Made by a program: the position numbers and the translations under genes. A stretch of DNA of 39,308 nt, taken from Candidatus Omnitrophota bacterium. GTDB lineage: Bacteria > Hinthialibacterota > Hinthialibacteria > Hinthialibacterales > Hinthialibacteraceae. Of this stretch, positions 1 to 13,478 are shown piece by piece (the first letter of the stretch is position 1; each line of letters starts with the position of its first letter). The notes under the pieces were generated by a model that saw only the letters and a list, made by a program, of their open reading frames with translations, searched no databases and was not told where the DNA came from. Location: contig JBFMBP010000071.1 in assembly GCA_040755155.1 (NCBI GenBank), positions 1-39,308 on the forward strand, in the 5' to 3' direction.

Positions 1-127
<127 letters not shown>

Positions 128-250
128 GTTTTTCCAATCCTCCACTTCCCATACAGAAAGAAAGTTTATTTTTTATTTTACGTTCGCTGGTTTCCATCCG
201 CCGGCGGCGCCGGCAGCCCTTGCGGCGCACTCCGGCGCCCAGGAATCCGC

Positions 251-2362
251 TTAATCCCTAGAATTTGAAAATCCGCCTACGCCAGCGAGGAGATTTTCTT
301 GAATGGTTTTGGGAACTTCCTCATAGCGGGCTAATTGCATCGTATACGTTGCGCGTCCCTGGGAGAGCGAACGAAGACTCGTCGCATAGCCAAACATTTC
401 GGATAGAGGCGCATGGCCGCGTATGATTTGCGATCCGCCCCGCTGCTCGAAGCCTGAGGTTTTCCCTCGGCGGGAGTTCAGGTTGCCAAGGATATCGCCC
501 ATGAACTCTTCCGGACACGCAATCTCGACCGACATGATCGGTTCCAGCAAAATCGGCCGAGCGTTTTCTATCGCTTCGCGAAAAGCTATAGAAGAAGCAA
601 TTGTAAAAGCCATTTCGGAAGAGTCAACCGGGTGGAAGGCTCCAAAGGTTAATTTTACTCCAATATCTATGATTGGATACCCTAAAAGCACTCCGCTTTG
701 CAGGTTTTCGCGGACGCCGCGCTCCACGGCGGCGGCAAACGCCTTGGGTAGAGCTTCATCGCCCACCAGATTTTTAAATTCGAAGCCCGATCCGCTTGGA
801 CGGGGGCTTACTTCCAATTTTACGTGGGCGAAATGATCTTTGCCGCCATGTTGGCGCATATATTTTTCTTCATGTTCCGCCGCAACGCCGATGGTTTCGC
901 GGAAGGCTACTTGCGGTTTGCCCACGTTGGCTTTTACGCCGTATTCCCGCAGGATCCGGTCGACAATGATCTCCAGGTGGAGTTCGCCCATGCCGGAGAT
1001 AATCGTTTGGCCTGTTTCCGGATCGGTCTTAATCTTGAATGTAGGATCTTCTTCCGCCATGCGCGCCAAGGCCTGATTCAAGCGATCCTGGTCGGCGACG
1101 GTTTTCGGTTCGATGGCCACCGAGAGGACGGGATCGGGCAGATTCAGCGATTCCAATAAGATAGGGTGGCCGATATCGGTCAGCGTATCGCCGGTCGTGG
1201 TTTGACTTAAACCCACGGCGCATACGATATCGCCGACTTGCGCCTCTTTAATCTCTTCTCGTTTATTGGCGTGCATCCGCAACAGCCGTCCGACTTTTTC
1301 TTTACGGCCTTTCGTGGCGTTGTAGACGACCGATCCCGTTTTCAACTGGCCCGAATAGAGGCGCAGATAGGTAAGACGGCCATGGGGATCCGCCATCAAT
1401 TTAAACGCGAGGGCCGTGAAAGGATCGTCCTTGGAGGCTTCGCGGATTTCATCGATTTTCTTTTCCGGATTCAATCCTACGACGGGCGGGACATCGAGCG
1501 GGGAGGGGAGATAATCGACCACGGCGTCGAGCAACAATTGAACGCCCTTGTTCTTCAGGGCGGAGCCGCAGAGGATGGGAACATAGCCGCTATGAATCGC
1601 CGCGCGGCGGATCGCTTCGCTCAGTTCCACGGTTTCGATATACTCGCCTTCCAAAAATTTATGTAAAATCCGGTCGTCGGCGTCCGCCAATTTCTCTATC
1701 AATCGTTCGCGAGCTTCTTCCGCTTTCTCCCGCAGTTCTTCCGGTATATCGGCTTCCTGATAGGTCGTTCCGTAATCGCCGGAATCTTCCAGCCAGAGGC
1801 GAGCTCTCATCTGGACGAGATCGACGACGCCCTGGAACGATGACTCGAAGCCGATAGGGATTTGAATAGGCAGCGGTTTGCCGCCCAGCCTATCGGAGAC
1901 TTGGGCGACGACGCGATCGAAATCCGCTCCCACCCGGTCCATTTTGTTCACGAAAGCAATGCGGGGGATGGAGTAGCGATCCGCCTGGCGCCAAACCGTT
2001 TCCGATTGCGGCTCCACGCCGCCAACGGCGCAGAACACGACTACGCAGCCGTCAAGAACGCGTAGAGAACGCTCCACCTCGATGGTAAAATCGACGTGGC
2101 CGGGAGTATCGATAAGGTGGATGTGATAGTCCCGCCACTGGCAATAAGTGGCCGCCGAGGTGATGGTGATTCCTCGTTCCTTCTCTTGTTCCATCCAGTC
2201 CATTTCGGCGGCGCCGTCGTGGACTTCGCCGATTTTGTGAGTGCGGCCCGTGTAATACAAAATACGCTCGGTGGTCGTCGTCTTACCGGCATCGATATGG
2301 GCGGCGATGCCGATGTTGCGAACCAGAGCCAACTTAGTATTTTTCGCGCTCACAGTTTTCAT
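251..2362 (-). CDS. fusA: Elongation factor G
   Basis: This 703-residue protein is full length for EF-G (E. coli has 704), the GTPase that drives translocation on the ribosome. The G domain motifs are visible in order: AHIDAGKTT (21-29), RGITI (63-67), DTPGH (85-89), NKMD (139-142) and a GSALKNKG G5 motif. Domains II to V follow, including the domain IV and V signatures around [10 protein letters not shown] and [11 protein letters not shown]. It lies between rpsG and tuf, on the same strand, as in the classical str operon. A single conventional copy with a complete G1 to G5 set argues for the housekeeping factor rather than a paralogue such as EF-G2 or a tetracycline-resistance protein. Confidence 0.98.
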   Translation of the reverse strand: MKTVSAKNTKLALVRNIGIAAHIDAGKTTTTERILYYTGRTHKIGEVHDGAAEMDWMEQEKERGITITSAATYCQWRDYHIHLIDTPGHVDFTIEVERSLRVLDGCVVVFCAVGGVEPQSETVWRQADRYSIPRIAFVNKMDRVGADFDRVVAQVSDRLGGKPLPIQIPIGFESSFQGVVDLVQMRARLWLEDSGDYGTTYQEADIPEELREKAEEARERLIEKLADADDRILHKFLEGEYIETVELSEAIRRAAIHSGYVPILCGSALKNKGVQLLLDAVVDYLPSPLDVPPVVGLNPEKKIDEIREASKDDPFTALAFKLMADPHGRLTYLRLYSGQLKTGSVVYNATKGRKEKVGRLLRMHANKREEIKEAQVGDIVCAVGLSQTTTGDTLTDIGHPILLESLNLPDPVLSVAIEPKTVADQDRLNQALARMAEEDPTFKIKTDPETGQTIISGMGELHLEIIVDRILREYGVKANVGKPQVAFRETIGVAAEHEEKYMRQHGGKDHFAHVKLEVSPRPSGSGFEFKNLVGDEALPKAFAAAVERGVRENLQSGVLLGYPIIDIGVKLTFGAFHPVDSSEMAFTIASSIAFREAIENARPILLEPIMSVEIACPEEFMGDILGNLNSRRGKTSGFEQRGGSQIIRGHAPLSEMFGYATSLRSLSQGRATYTMQLARYEEVPKTIQENLLAGVGGFSNSRD

Positions 2363-2446
2363 CTTCTCTCATCCAGGACAGGCAAAAAAACGCAGGGTTC
2401 ATTTGCCCTGCCAGAGACGGATAATACACTTTATCGATCGCGCCAA

Positions 2447-2917
2447 TCACCAGCGGTAATGCGCAAAAGCCTTGTTCGCCTCCGCCATGCGATGGGTATC
2501 TTGCTTCTTCTTGATGGCGTTGCCTTGGTTGCTGGCCGCATCGACCAATTCATTAGCCAATTTTTGGATCATCCCCCGTTCGCCTCGGGAACGGGCAGAG
2601 GAAATCAGCCAACGGATGGCCAAGGTTTGACGCCGTTCCGAACGCACTTCGACGGGAACCTGGTAGGTAGCGCCGCCCACGCGGCGGGAACGGACTTCCA
2701 GGTCCGGTTTGGCGTTTTCCACCGCCGATTTGAAGAGAGCCAAAGGTTCCTGTTTCGTCTTTTTCTGGATTTCATCCATCATGGCGTAAAAAATCTGTTC
2801 GGCGAGCGATTTTTTCCCTTTTACCATAAGGTTGTTGATGAATTTGGTCACCAAGACGTTGTTATATACAGGATCGGGGAGGATCAGTCTTTTTACGACT
2901 TTTGTTTTTCTGCCCAT
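2447..2917 (-). CDS. rpsG: 30S ribosomal protein S7
   Basis: This 156-residue protein matches S7, a primary 16S rRNA binding protein that organises the head of the small subunit. Recognisable stretches include [35 protein letters not shown], and the C-terminal [15 protein letters not shown]. The start at 2917 has an AGGA-type ribosome binding site. It is separated by only 35 bp from rpsL upstream and 84 bp from fusA downstream, so it is almost certainly co-transcribed with both. In E. coli S7 is the translational repressor of this operon. I did not try to fold the S12-S7 spacer to test whether that applies here. Confidence 0.98.
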   Translation of the reverse strand: MGRKTKVVKRLILPDPVYNNVLVTKFINNLMVKGKKSLAEQIFYAMMDEIQKKTKQEPLALFKSAVENAKPDLEVRSRRVGGATYQVPVEVRSERRQTLAIRWLISSARSRGERGMIQKLANELVDAASNQGNAIKKKQDTHRMAEANKAFAHYRW

Positions 2918-2952
2918 AATCGTTCCTATTTATATCTTTGAAAGAATAAGAT

Positions 2953-3327
2953 TTACGCTTTCGGTCTTTTCGTTCCGTATTTGGAGCGGCCGCGCTTGCG
3001 CTTCTCCACGCCCATCGATTCCAGAACGCCGCGGATAACGTGATAGCGAACGCTAGGAAGGTCTTTAACGCGTCCGCCTCGGATCAGCACGATCGAGTGT
3101 TCTTGCAAATTGTGCCCTTCGCCGGGGATGTAAGCGTTGACTTCGACGCCGTTCGTCAACCGCACGCGGGCGACTTTCCGCAGGGCGGAATTCGGTTTTT
3201 TGGGGCTCATGGTCCAAACGCGGGTGCAAACGCCGCGCTTTTGCGGACAGCCTTGCATCGCCGGAGCCTTCGATTTCTTCTTTTTGGTCTGCCGCCCTTT
3301 TTTAATCAGCTGATTGATAGTTGGCAT
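2953..3327 (-). CDS. rpsL: 30S ribosomal protein S12
   Basis: This 124-residue protein is S12, which takes part in decoding at the A site. Conserved blocks are present: [51 protein letters not shown] and the [11 protein letters not shown] tail. Both lysines whose mutation gives streptomycin resistance (in PKKPNSA and in GRVKDLP) are wild type. The block after the second lysine reads KDLPSVRYH, where most bacteria have KDLPGVRYH. The start has an AGGAAG ribosome binding site. It is the first gene of the str operon here, with a promoter placed about 135-160 bp upstream. Confidence 0.98.
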   Translation of the reverse strand: MPTINQLIKKGRQTKKKKSKAPAMQGCPQKRGVCTRVWTMSPKKPNSALRKVARVRLTNGVEVNAYIPGEGHNLQEHSIVLIRGGRVKDLPSVRYHVIRGVLESMGVEKRKRGRSKYGTKRPKA

Positions 3328-3394
3328 AGTCTTCCTATTTTCGGCTTTTAACCTCTCCCGATTCCGTTCATGTGAGGATAAACAGGTTTAAAGA

Positions 3395-3420
3395 GGGATG
3401 TCCCAACTGAAAGGCATCCC
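3395..3420 (-). promoter_or_regulatory. Small stem-loop in the rpsL leader
   Basis: An inverted repeat (GGGATG at 3395-3400, CATCCC at 3415-3420) lies between the proposed promoter and the rpsL start, in the untranslated leader. It could be a leader hairpin, but it is short and I have no evidence for a regulatory role. Confidence 0.25.
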
Positions 3421-3460
3421 GCTAGGATGGGAGGACGGATTTTCTTGACACAAGGGTGAA

Positions 3461-3489
3461 AGAATAATCAGATTCTAACCATTCGTCAA
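3461..3489 (-). promoter_or_regulatory. Sigma70-type promoter for the rpsL-rpsG-fusA-tuf operon
   Basis: Reading the minus strand, TTGACG (3489-3484) and TATTCT (3466-3461) are separated by exactly 17 bp. Transcription would start near 3455, leaving a leader of about 130 nt before rpsL. No other convincing -35/-10 pair was seen in this spacer, and the position fits an independent str operon promoter. Confidence 0.55.
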
Positions 3490-3560
3490 GCCTTTAGAAC
3501 CTTCTCCGATAAAAATTTATGTTAAATATCCCTAAAAACAGGGGCCAGCGGCCAGTAGCC

Positions 3561-4003
3561 AGTGGTTAATAAAAGAAATTCAAAGAGTTACGGAACATGC
3601 TCCATTAAACCTTTAGAGAAAAAGTAGTAGAGATATCCTGGCTCTTTGTTTTTCCCTTCAAGAGGCTAGAAGCCTCTTCTACTTTGGCGTTTCATAAGAG
3701 CATCCCACCCGCGATTCGCGGGCTATATCAGGCAGAAAAAATAGACCCGCGTGGGGAAGGATTTCTCGCTATCGCTCGAAATGACAGAGTCGTAGCACGG
3801 GAAAGACCATGATTAACGATTTTTCCCACCGCGCCCGGCATCGCGGCATGTCATTTCGAGGGAGCGCAGCGACCGAGAAATCTTCAACCCTCTCTTTGCC
3901 ATCTTGGCTCTTTCCCTACAAGAGGCTGGAAGCCTCTTCTACTCTGGCGTTTCATAAGAGTGGTTAGTCAAATAAATTCAAATAGTTACGGAACATGCTC
4001 CAT
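3561..4003. repeat. Composite intergenic repeat block between rpsL operon and rpoC
   Basis: The 784-bp gap 3328-4111 holds no credible gene. It contains two pairs of direct repeats. Pair A is 3561-3607 and 3959-4003, sharing ATTCAAA, then AGTTACGGAACATGCTCCATT with one difference. Pair B is 3640-3700 and 3906-3960, sharing GGCTCTTT, AGAGGCT-GAAGCCTCTTCTACT and GGCGTTTCATAAGAG. Each B copy contains the palindrome GAGGCT-3 nt-AGCCTC. A further palindrome, CCCGCGATTCGCGGG, lies at 3708-3722. The order A-B then B'-A' suggests successive insertion or duplication of dispersed elements. Confidence 0.8.
3760..3882. repeat. Imperfect inverted repeat of the GTCATTTCGAG family
   Basis: The arm at 3760-3786 (GATTTCTCGC to CGAAATGACA) is the imperfect reverse complement of the arm at 3849-3882 (TGTCATTTCGAG to CGAGAAATC). 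Short motifs of this form, TCATTTCGAG followed by AGCGA and GAGAAATC, occur as dispersed intergenic repeats in many bacterial genomes. The two copies here face each other across about 60 bp. Confidence 0.7.
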
Positions 4004-4050
4004 TTAGATTTTTCAAAAAATACTTTCGAGAAAATACATCGCTCCTCACA

Positions 4051-4080
4051 TTGGGACGGGAAAAGACCATCCCGTCCCAA
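4051..4080 (-). terminator. Stem-loop downstream of rpoC
   Basis: A perfect 10-bp inverted repeat (TTGGGACGGG and CCCGTCCCAA, with a 10-nt loop) begins 32 bp beyond the rpoC stop codon. It lacks a clean U-tract on the minus strand. It is therefore either a weak terminator or an RNA-stabilising hairpin at the 3' end of the rpoBC transcript. Confidence 0.4.
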
Positions 4081-4111
4081 CGCTAGGAAAAGAAGCGCAA
4101 GTCGTAGAATT

Positions 4112-7100
4112 TTAAAAACTTGGTACTTTATCGAATTCACGCGCCAAGAGGTCTTTATAATAATCCTGATGGTGCCTCCAACCTGTTCCCGCCGGAATCA
4201 GGTGTCCCATGATTACGTTCTCTTTTAAGCCTAGGAGGTGATCGGTTTTGCCGCTGATGGCCGCTTGAGTCAAAACGCGGGTCGTTTCCTGGAACGAAGC
4301 CGCCGAGATAAACGATTCCGTGCCCAGCGAGGCTTTCGTGATGCCAAGGAGGCGCGGTTTGAACTGGGCGGGCTTGCCGCCTTGCTTCATGACGCGCTCA
4401 TTTTCTCTGCGAACCATGAAGCGGTCCATATCGTCGTCTTGGAGGAATATCGTATCGCCGGGATCGGTGATCGTTACTTTGCGCATCATTTGGCGGACGA
4501 TAATTTCGATATGTTTATCGTTGATGCCGACGCCCTGCAGGCGATAAACTTCCTGGACTTCGTTTAAAAGATACTGCTGAGTGACGCGCTCGCCCATGAC
4601 TTCGAGATATTCATGAGGATCGATGGAGCCATCCACCAGTTTGTCGCCGGTAGAAACCCAGTCGCCGTCGCTGACGATCACGTGTTTGCCGGCGTCGACT
4701 TCGTGAGCGGCGAGGATTTCGCCGTCTTTATCGGTGATAAGAATGAGGCGCGTACCTCTTTTCCGCTTCTTTTCCAGTTTCTTTTCCATCGCCTCATCGA
4801 CTTCTTCGGGTTTGGGAAGCCTTACCCACCCATCGATTTTGGTGATGATGGCCAGATCGCGCTGTTTGGGGCGGCGCGCTTCGAAAAGTTCTTCGACGCG
4901 GGGAAGACCGCCGGTCACATCGCGGGAGCGGAAGGTTTCTTTGGGAATCTTGGCCAGAATATCGCCCGCCGAAATATCGTCTCCATCATTGACGACGATA
5001 TGAGCGCCCGCCGGCAAAGGATGATATTCCGGTTCCTGATTCCGTCTATGAATGATGATGGAGGGATGCTTGTCTTCCCTATGCTCCATAATAATCATTT
5101 GGGAAGCGGCGCTGCCTTCCGTCTGTTGGCGGCGCATCGTTACGCCTTCGATGATCTGGTCGAATTTGCATTTGCCGTCTTTGGAAGCAATCTCCGCCTT
5201 AAAATAGGGATCCCAGCGGGCGATGACGTTGGCTTCTTCCTTCTTTTCGCCATCCATGAACATCATATTACCCTGGCGGACGACTTCATCGCCGTCGGCT
5301 ACGGCGATGACGGCGCCGAGAGAAATGCCGGTTACCAATTGGCGGAAATGATCGACCAATTGATCCGTATGGGCCAAGATGAAGCCGGTCAAAACGTCGG
5401 ATCCATCTTCAGCGGTCAAGATGGAACCGGCGGGGAGAGTAAATTCCTCAATGGCCGCTTCGTTGCGGTCAACGATGGCGATTCGAGGCGTTTTATCGCC
5501 GCTATAATCGGAAATGATGGATTTCAAGTTATTGGTAATGGGATCGAGAATCCGTTTGACGGTGACGCCTTCGACGATATCCCGGAAACGCACTTTCCCC
5601 TCGCATCCGGCGATGGTGGGCGTTTCGTGAAAAGCCAGGATTTGCCCCACTTTTACGGAGTCACCATCCTTGATCGCCAAACGATGCCCTGGCTGCAAAG
5701 AATATGTTGTTGCGCTTTTGCCTTTGGTTACGGCCAATTGCGCATTAACGCATCCCGGCGGAACAATGCGTAGATCGTCTTTTTTCAACAAATCTTTGGC
5801 GGCGATATTTTCCAAACTCGCCTTGCCTTCGCTCAGAGCAATCACCGGGACGATCAATGGATTCCAATCGGCGATCTTCTTGCCGGCCGGACAACGATCG
5901 CCATCTTTAAAGTAGATAGCTGCGCCTGCGGGAATATTGGGATAGGTTATCAATGCTTTCCCGCGCGAGTTGGTAAGGAGAATGGAACCGCCTCCCCGTA
6001 CGGCGTAGGATTGCTTGCCAGCGTCGGTGATCTCCAAATTGACGTATTTGACGATCGGATCGCTCTTCGTTCCCAAATCGGGACAGGCAATGCCGGAACG
6101 AAGCAGGATGGGCCGTCCGATATTATTCACCGAAATCAGCTCCCCATGCCGGTTGGCGACCAACCGGAGGTTGACATATTTCACAATGCCGGACTCGCCG
6201 TCGCGCAAACCGCCCAACCCGTCATCGTTGCGGCGAATGCGGATTTCCGATTCTTCCAGGATGCGGCTGGTGGTTCCGCCGATGTGGAATGTGCGCAATG
6301 TCAGCTGCGTACCCGGCTCGCCGATGGACTGAGCCGCCACGATGCCTATGGCCTCGCCGATTCCCACTTTCTTCTTGCGCGCCAGATCGCGTCCGTAACA
6401 TTTGGCGCAAACGCCGCGAGGGGATTCGCAGGCTACGACGGAACGAATCTGGACTTTCTCGATGCCGCATTTTCCGATGACATTGGAGGCGTCTTCATCA
6501 ATTTCGTCTCCGCGCTTAACGATAATGTTGCCCGTTAACGGATTGACGATGTCTTCCGCCGCCGTCCGGCCCAGAACGCGGTCTTCCAAGGCCTCGATCA
6601 CTTGATCGCCTTCTTTGATCTCGGCAATTTCCAGTCCGTTGAGGGTGCCGCAATCTTCTTCCGTTACGATCACGTCCTGCGCGACGTCCACGAGACGCCG
6701 CGTGAGGTAACCCGCTTCCGCCGTTTTCAACGCCGTATCGGCCAATCCTTTGCGGGCGCCGTGGGTGGAGATGAAGTATTCCAACACGGTCAATCCTTCT
6801 TTGAAGTTGGATTCGATGGGCGATTCGATAATTTCGCCGATGCCGCCGGTGAGTTTCTTCATCGGCTTCGACATCAATCCACGCATACCCGCCAGCTGGC
6901 GGATTTGCTGTTTCGAACCTCTAGCGCCCGAATCCGCCATGATATAGATGGGGTTGAAGCCCTGATTATCCTGCTGCAATTCCTGCATCATGGATTCGGC
7001 GACGGCGTCGGTCGTATGGATCCAGCGGTCGATTACCTTGTTGTAGCGTTCGATATCGGTAATCGCCCCCTTCTCGTACTGATCCATAATCACTTGCACG

Positions 7101-9055
7101 TCTTTGCGGGCGTCGTCAATCAGGTCTTTTTTCTTTTTGGGAACGACCATGTCGTTGAGACTGATGGAGATGCCGCCCAACTTGGCGTAGTAATATCCCA
7201 AGGCTTTCAATTCGTCCAGAAATTGCGCCGTCCGTTCTTCCCCATAATTATTGTAGCAATCCAGAACCAAGGCGGACAACGACTTTTTGTCCATCACGCG
7301 GTTGGTGAATCGCAGCCGGATGGGAAGAATGTCGTTGAACATGATGCGACCCACGGTCGTACGCAACCGCGTACCGGATATGCGCACTTCGACTTCATCC
7401 TGCAAACCAATGGAGCCATGATCGTAAGCGATGATCGCTTCCCGTTCGTCAGTAAAGCGCCGGGGGGAATCGCTATAGATTGGATTGCGGATTTTGGTGA
7501 GAAAATAACATCCCAAGACAATATCCTGGCTGGGAGTGGAGATCGGCTTACCGTCCGCCGGACTTAAAATATTGTGCATGGCCAGCATCAAATTGTTGCA
7601 TTCGGCCTGGGCTTCGCTTGAAAGAGGGACGTGAACGGCCATCTGGTCTCCGTCGAAGTCCGCGTTGAAGGCCGTGCAGGTCATCGGGTGAAGTCGAATG
7701 GCTTTTCCTTCCACCAATTTGGGTTGAAAAGCCTGCATCCCCATACGGTGAAGCGTGGGAGCGCGGTTCAACAACACGGGATGATTTTGAATCACTTCTT
7801 CCAGAACGTCGAAGACCTCCGGATCGCCGCGCTCGATCTTGCGCTTGGCGCTGCGGATCGTCGTTACTTCGTCCAATTCCTCCAAACGGCGGATGATGAA
7901 CGGTTCGAACAATTCCAGAGCCATCTGCTTCGGCAAGCCGCATTGGTTGAATTTCAATTCGGGGCCGCAAACGATGACGGAGCGTCCGGAATAATCCACG
8001 CGCTTTCCCAGAAGGTTTTGACGGAAGCGTCCCTGTTTGCCTTTGAGCATATCGCTTAAGGATTTCAAGGGGCGATTGTTGGAGCCTTTGACGGGCCGTC
8101 CGCGCCGCCCGTTGTCCATCAAGGCGTCTACGGCTTCTTGGAGCATTCGTTTTTCGTTTCGGATAATGACTTCCGGCGCCCGGACTTCTTTCAAGCGCCG
8201 CAAGCGGTTGTTGCGGTTGATGACGCGGCGGTAAAGATCGTTCAAATCCGAAGTGGCGAAGCGTCCGCCGTCCAGCGGCACAAGAGGCCGCAAATCAGGG
8301 GGAATGACCGGCAACGCTTCCATAATCATCCATTCGGGTTTATTGGAACTGCCGCGAAAATCCTGAACGACTTTCAGACGTTTAATGGATCGTTTGATGC
8401 GTTGTTTGGATTTTCCCTCGCGGATTTCGGTGCGCAGTTCGTTCGCCAATTTCTCCAAGTCGAGATCGATCAGGATTTCCTTGATCGCTTCCGCTCCCAT
8501 GCTGACGCGGAAATCGGTTCCATATTCTTCCCGCAGCCGAACGAATTCCCGTTCGGAGATGACGTCCATGTAATTCAAACCCGTACTGCCGGGATCGAGA
8601 ATGATGTATTCCTCGTAATAAAGAACCCGTTCCAGAGTCTTGAGAGACATATCCAGGAAAAGGGCCATAAGGCTGGGAACGCCCTTAGCGAACCAAATAT
8701 GGGCGACGGGCATCTCCAATTCGATATGCCCGAGACGGCTGCGGCGGACTTTGGACTGGGTTACTTCGACGCCGCAACGGTCGCAGACGACGCCGCGATG
8801 CTTGATTCCTTTAAACTTGCCGCAAGCGCATTCGTAATCCCGCGTCGGTCCGAAGATTCTTTCGCAGAACAGACCATCGGTTTTGGGTTTATAGGTTTTG
8901 TAATCGATGGTTTCGGGATTTTTTACTTCGCCGTAGGACCAGCTGCGAATCTGTTCCGGAGCCGCCAGGGTAATCCGTATGGAGCGGACCCGGTTGATAT
9001 CGCGAATCTCGTCCTCCCGTCTTTTCGCGGCTGGGGTTTGCAACGATTTCCACAT
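4112..9055 (-). CDS. rpoC: DNA-directed RNA polymerase subunit beta-prime
   Basis: This is the catalytic beta-prime subunit. The N-terminal zinc ribbon is visible at about 75-97 ([20 protein letters not shown]). The absolutely conserved NADFDGD loop that holds the catalytic magnesium is near 465-471. The second cysteine cluster ([11 protein letters not shown]) is near 875-890, and the bridge helix/trigger loop region [13 protein letters not shown] near 915-928. The protein has 1647 residues against 1407 in E. coli. Most of the excess lies between the trigger loop and [17 protein letters not shown] at about 1385. This stretch of about 450 residues has repeated barrel-like motifs of the form P-x-G-x-x-x-x-x-x-DGD-x-V-x-x-G-x-x-LA, at the position of the E. 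coli SI3 insertion. The ATG at 9055 follows GAGGAG. rpoB ends 55 bp upstream, so the two are co-transcribed. Confidence 0.98.
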   Translation of the reverse strand: MWKSLQTPAAKRREDEIRDINRVRSIRITLAAPEQIRSWSYGEVKNPETIDYKTYKPKTDGLFCERIFGPTRDYECACGKFKGIKHRGVVCDRCGVEVTQSKVRRSRLGHIELEMPVAHIWFAKGVPSLMALFLDMSLKTLERVLYYEEYIILDPGSTGLNYMDVISEREFVRLREEYGTDFRVSMGAEAIKEILIDLDLEKLANELRTEIREGKSKQRIKRSIKRLKVVQDFRGSSNKPEWMIMEALPVIPPDLRPLVPLDGGRFATSDLNDLYRRVINRNNRLRRLKEVRAPEVIIRNEKRMLQEAVDALMDNGRRGRPVKGSNNRPLKSLSDMLKGKQGRFRQNLLGKRVDYSGRSVIVCGPELKFNQCGLPKQMALELFEPFIIRRLEELDEVTTIRSAKRKIERGDPEVFDVLEEVIQNHPVLLNRAPTLHRMGMQAFQPKLVEGKAIRLHPMTCTAFNADFDGDQMAVHVPLSSEAQAECNNLMLAMHNILSPADGKPISTPSQDIVLGCYFLTKIRNPIYSDSPRRFTDEREAIIAYDHGSIGLQDEVEVRISGTRLRTTVGRIMFNDILPIRLRFTNRVMDKKSLSALVLDCYNNYGEERTAQFLDELKALGYYYAKLGGISISLNDMVVPKKKKDLIDDARKDVQVIMDQYEKGAITDIERYNKVIDRWIHTTDAVAESMMQELQQDNQGFNPIYIMADSGARGSKQQIRQLAGMRGLMSKPMKKLTGGIGEIIESPIESNFKEGLTVLEYFISTHGARKGLADTALKTAEAGYLTRRLVDVAQDVIVTEEDCGTLNGLEIAEIKEGDQVIEALEDRVLGRTAAEDIVNPLTGNIIVKRGDEIDEDASNVIGKCGIEKVQIRSVVACESPRGVCAKCYGRDLARKKKVGIGEAIGIVAAQSIGEPGTQLTLRTFHIGGTTSRILEESEIRIRRNDDGLGGLRDGESGIVKYVNLRLVANRHGELISVNNIGRPILLRSGIACPDLGTKSDPIVKYVNLEITDAGKQSYAVRGGGSILLTNSRGKALITYPNIPAGAAIYFKDGDRCPAGKKIADWNPLIVPVIALSEGKASLENIAAKDLLKKDDLRIVPPGCVNAQLAVTKGKSATTYSLQPGHRLAIKDGDSVKVGQILAFHETPTIAGCEGKVRFRDIVEGVTVKRILDPITNNLKSIISDYSGDKTPRIAIVDRNEAAIEEFTLPAGSILTAEDGSDVLTGFILAHTDQLVDHFRQLVTGISLGAVIAVADGDEVVRQGNMMFMDGEKKEEANVIARWDPYFKAEIASKDGKCKFDQIIEGVTMRRQQTEGSAASQMIIMEHREDKHPSIIIHRRNQEPEYHPLPAGAHIVVNDGDDISAGDILAKIPKETFRSRDVTGGLPRVEELFEARRPKQRDLAIITKIDGWVRLPKPEEVDEAMEKKLEKKRKRGTRLILITDKDGEILAAHEVDAGKHVIVSDGDWVSTGDKLVDGSIDPHEYLEVMGERVTQQYLLNEVQEVYRLQGVGINDKHIEIIVRQMMRKVTITDPGDTIFLQDDDMDRFMVRRENERVMKQGGKPAQFKPRLLGITKASLGTESFISAASFQETTRVLTQAAISGKTDHLLGLKENVIMGHLIPAGTGWRHHQDYYKDLLAREFDKVPSF

Positions 9056-9110
9056 TGAGTTATCTCCTCATCCGAGCGGCGATCGCGCCCGGGAACTTTT
9101 TCATAAGGGA

Positions 9111-12938
<3,828 letters not shown>

Positions 12939-13330
12939 TGACCTTACTCCTCCGATTGGTTTATTCTCTTAACGCATATTAAATTTTATTGTGGGGACAA
13001 ATCATTTTTTCTCGTTGGGAGGTTTGGATAAGACCATGATTTTATTGCCTTTAGTTAACGATGCCCGTTTATAGTCCCCGCCGGGGGGAATGCCTGGCGG
13101 ATTCCACCCGCGAATTCGGTTTCCAGAACGAAAGAGGATGACTTTTCGCATCGCGCCTCATGGATACAGGTAGGGACGAACGATAAATAGACGCAGAGAC
13201 AAGTAGGTTCGCTGCGGCGCATTCCGACCGCAGGAGATAGTTAAGAAATTCGTGAATCATACGCGTATAATTGGTTTGGTAGGATTTTTGATCCCCGCTC
13301 TGGACTTTTTACCTATAGGCGACATTGTAA
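12939..13330 (-). other. Long untranslated leader of rpoB
   Basis: If the promoter at 13338-13366 is right, rpoBC mRNA has a leader of about 390 nt. Open frames in it, such as one of 63 codons at 13069-13260, show no recognisable protein and no convincing ribosome binding site. I see no rplL remnant. Short GC-rich inverted sequence near 13078-13110 could form hairpins. Confidence 0.4.
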
Positions 13331-13337
13331 ACTAATA

Positions 13338-13366
13338 ATTCTATTGAAGAGATAAAAACTTGTCAA
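13338..13366 (-). promoter_or_regulatory. Sigma70-type promoter for rpoB-rpoC
   Basis: On the minus strand a consensus TTGACA (13366-13361) is followed after 17 bp by TAGAAT (13343-13338). The match is strong and the spacing ideal. Transcription would start near 13331, in the divergent spacer between rpoB and the glycosyltransferase gene. Confidence 0.65.
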
Positions 13367-13478
13367 GGGGAATTTTCTATGCTGTGAATTTTCAATGCTG
13401 TCTTCACACCGTGAAAATATCAGGGTTTAACGCCATGCTATTTTAATTGGCCGACAAGGAAGAGAAATATTAATTACT

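Noticed and set aside
4613-5773. 386-codon plus-strand frame opposite rpoC
   Set aside because: It is a mirror frame of the conserved rpoC gene caused by its codon bias.
13069-13260. 63-codon frame in the rpoB leader
   Set aside because: It has no ribosome binding site, no family resemblance and repeat-like GC-rich ends. It is not an L7/L12 remnant.
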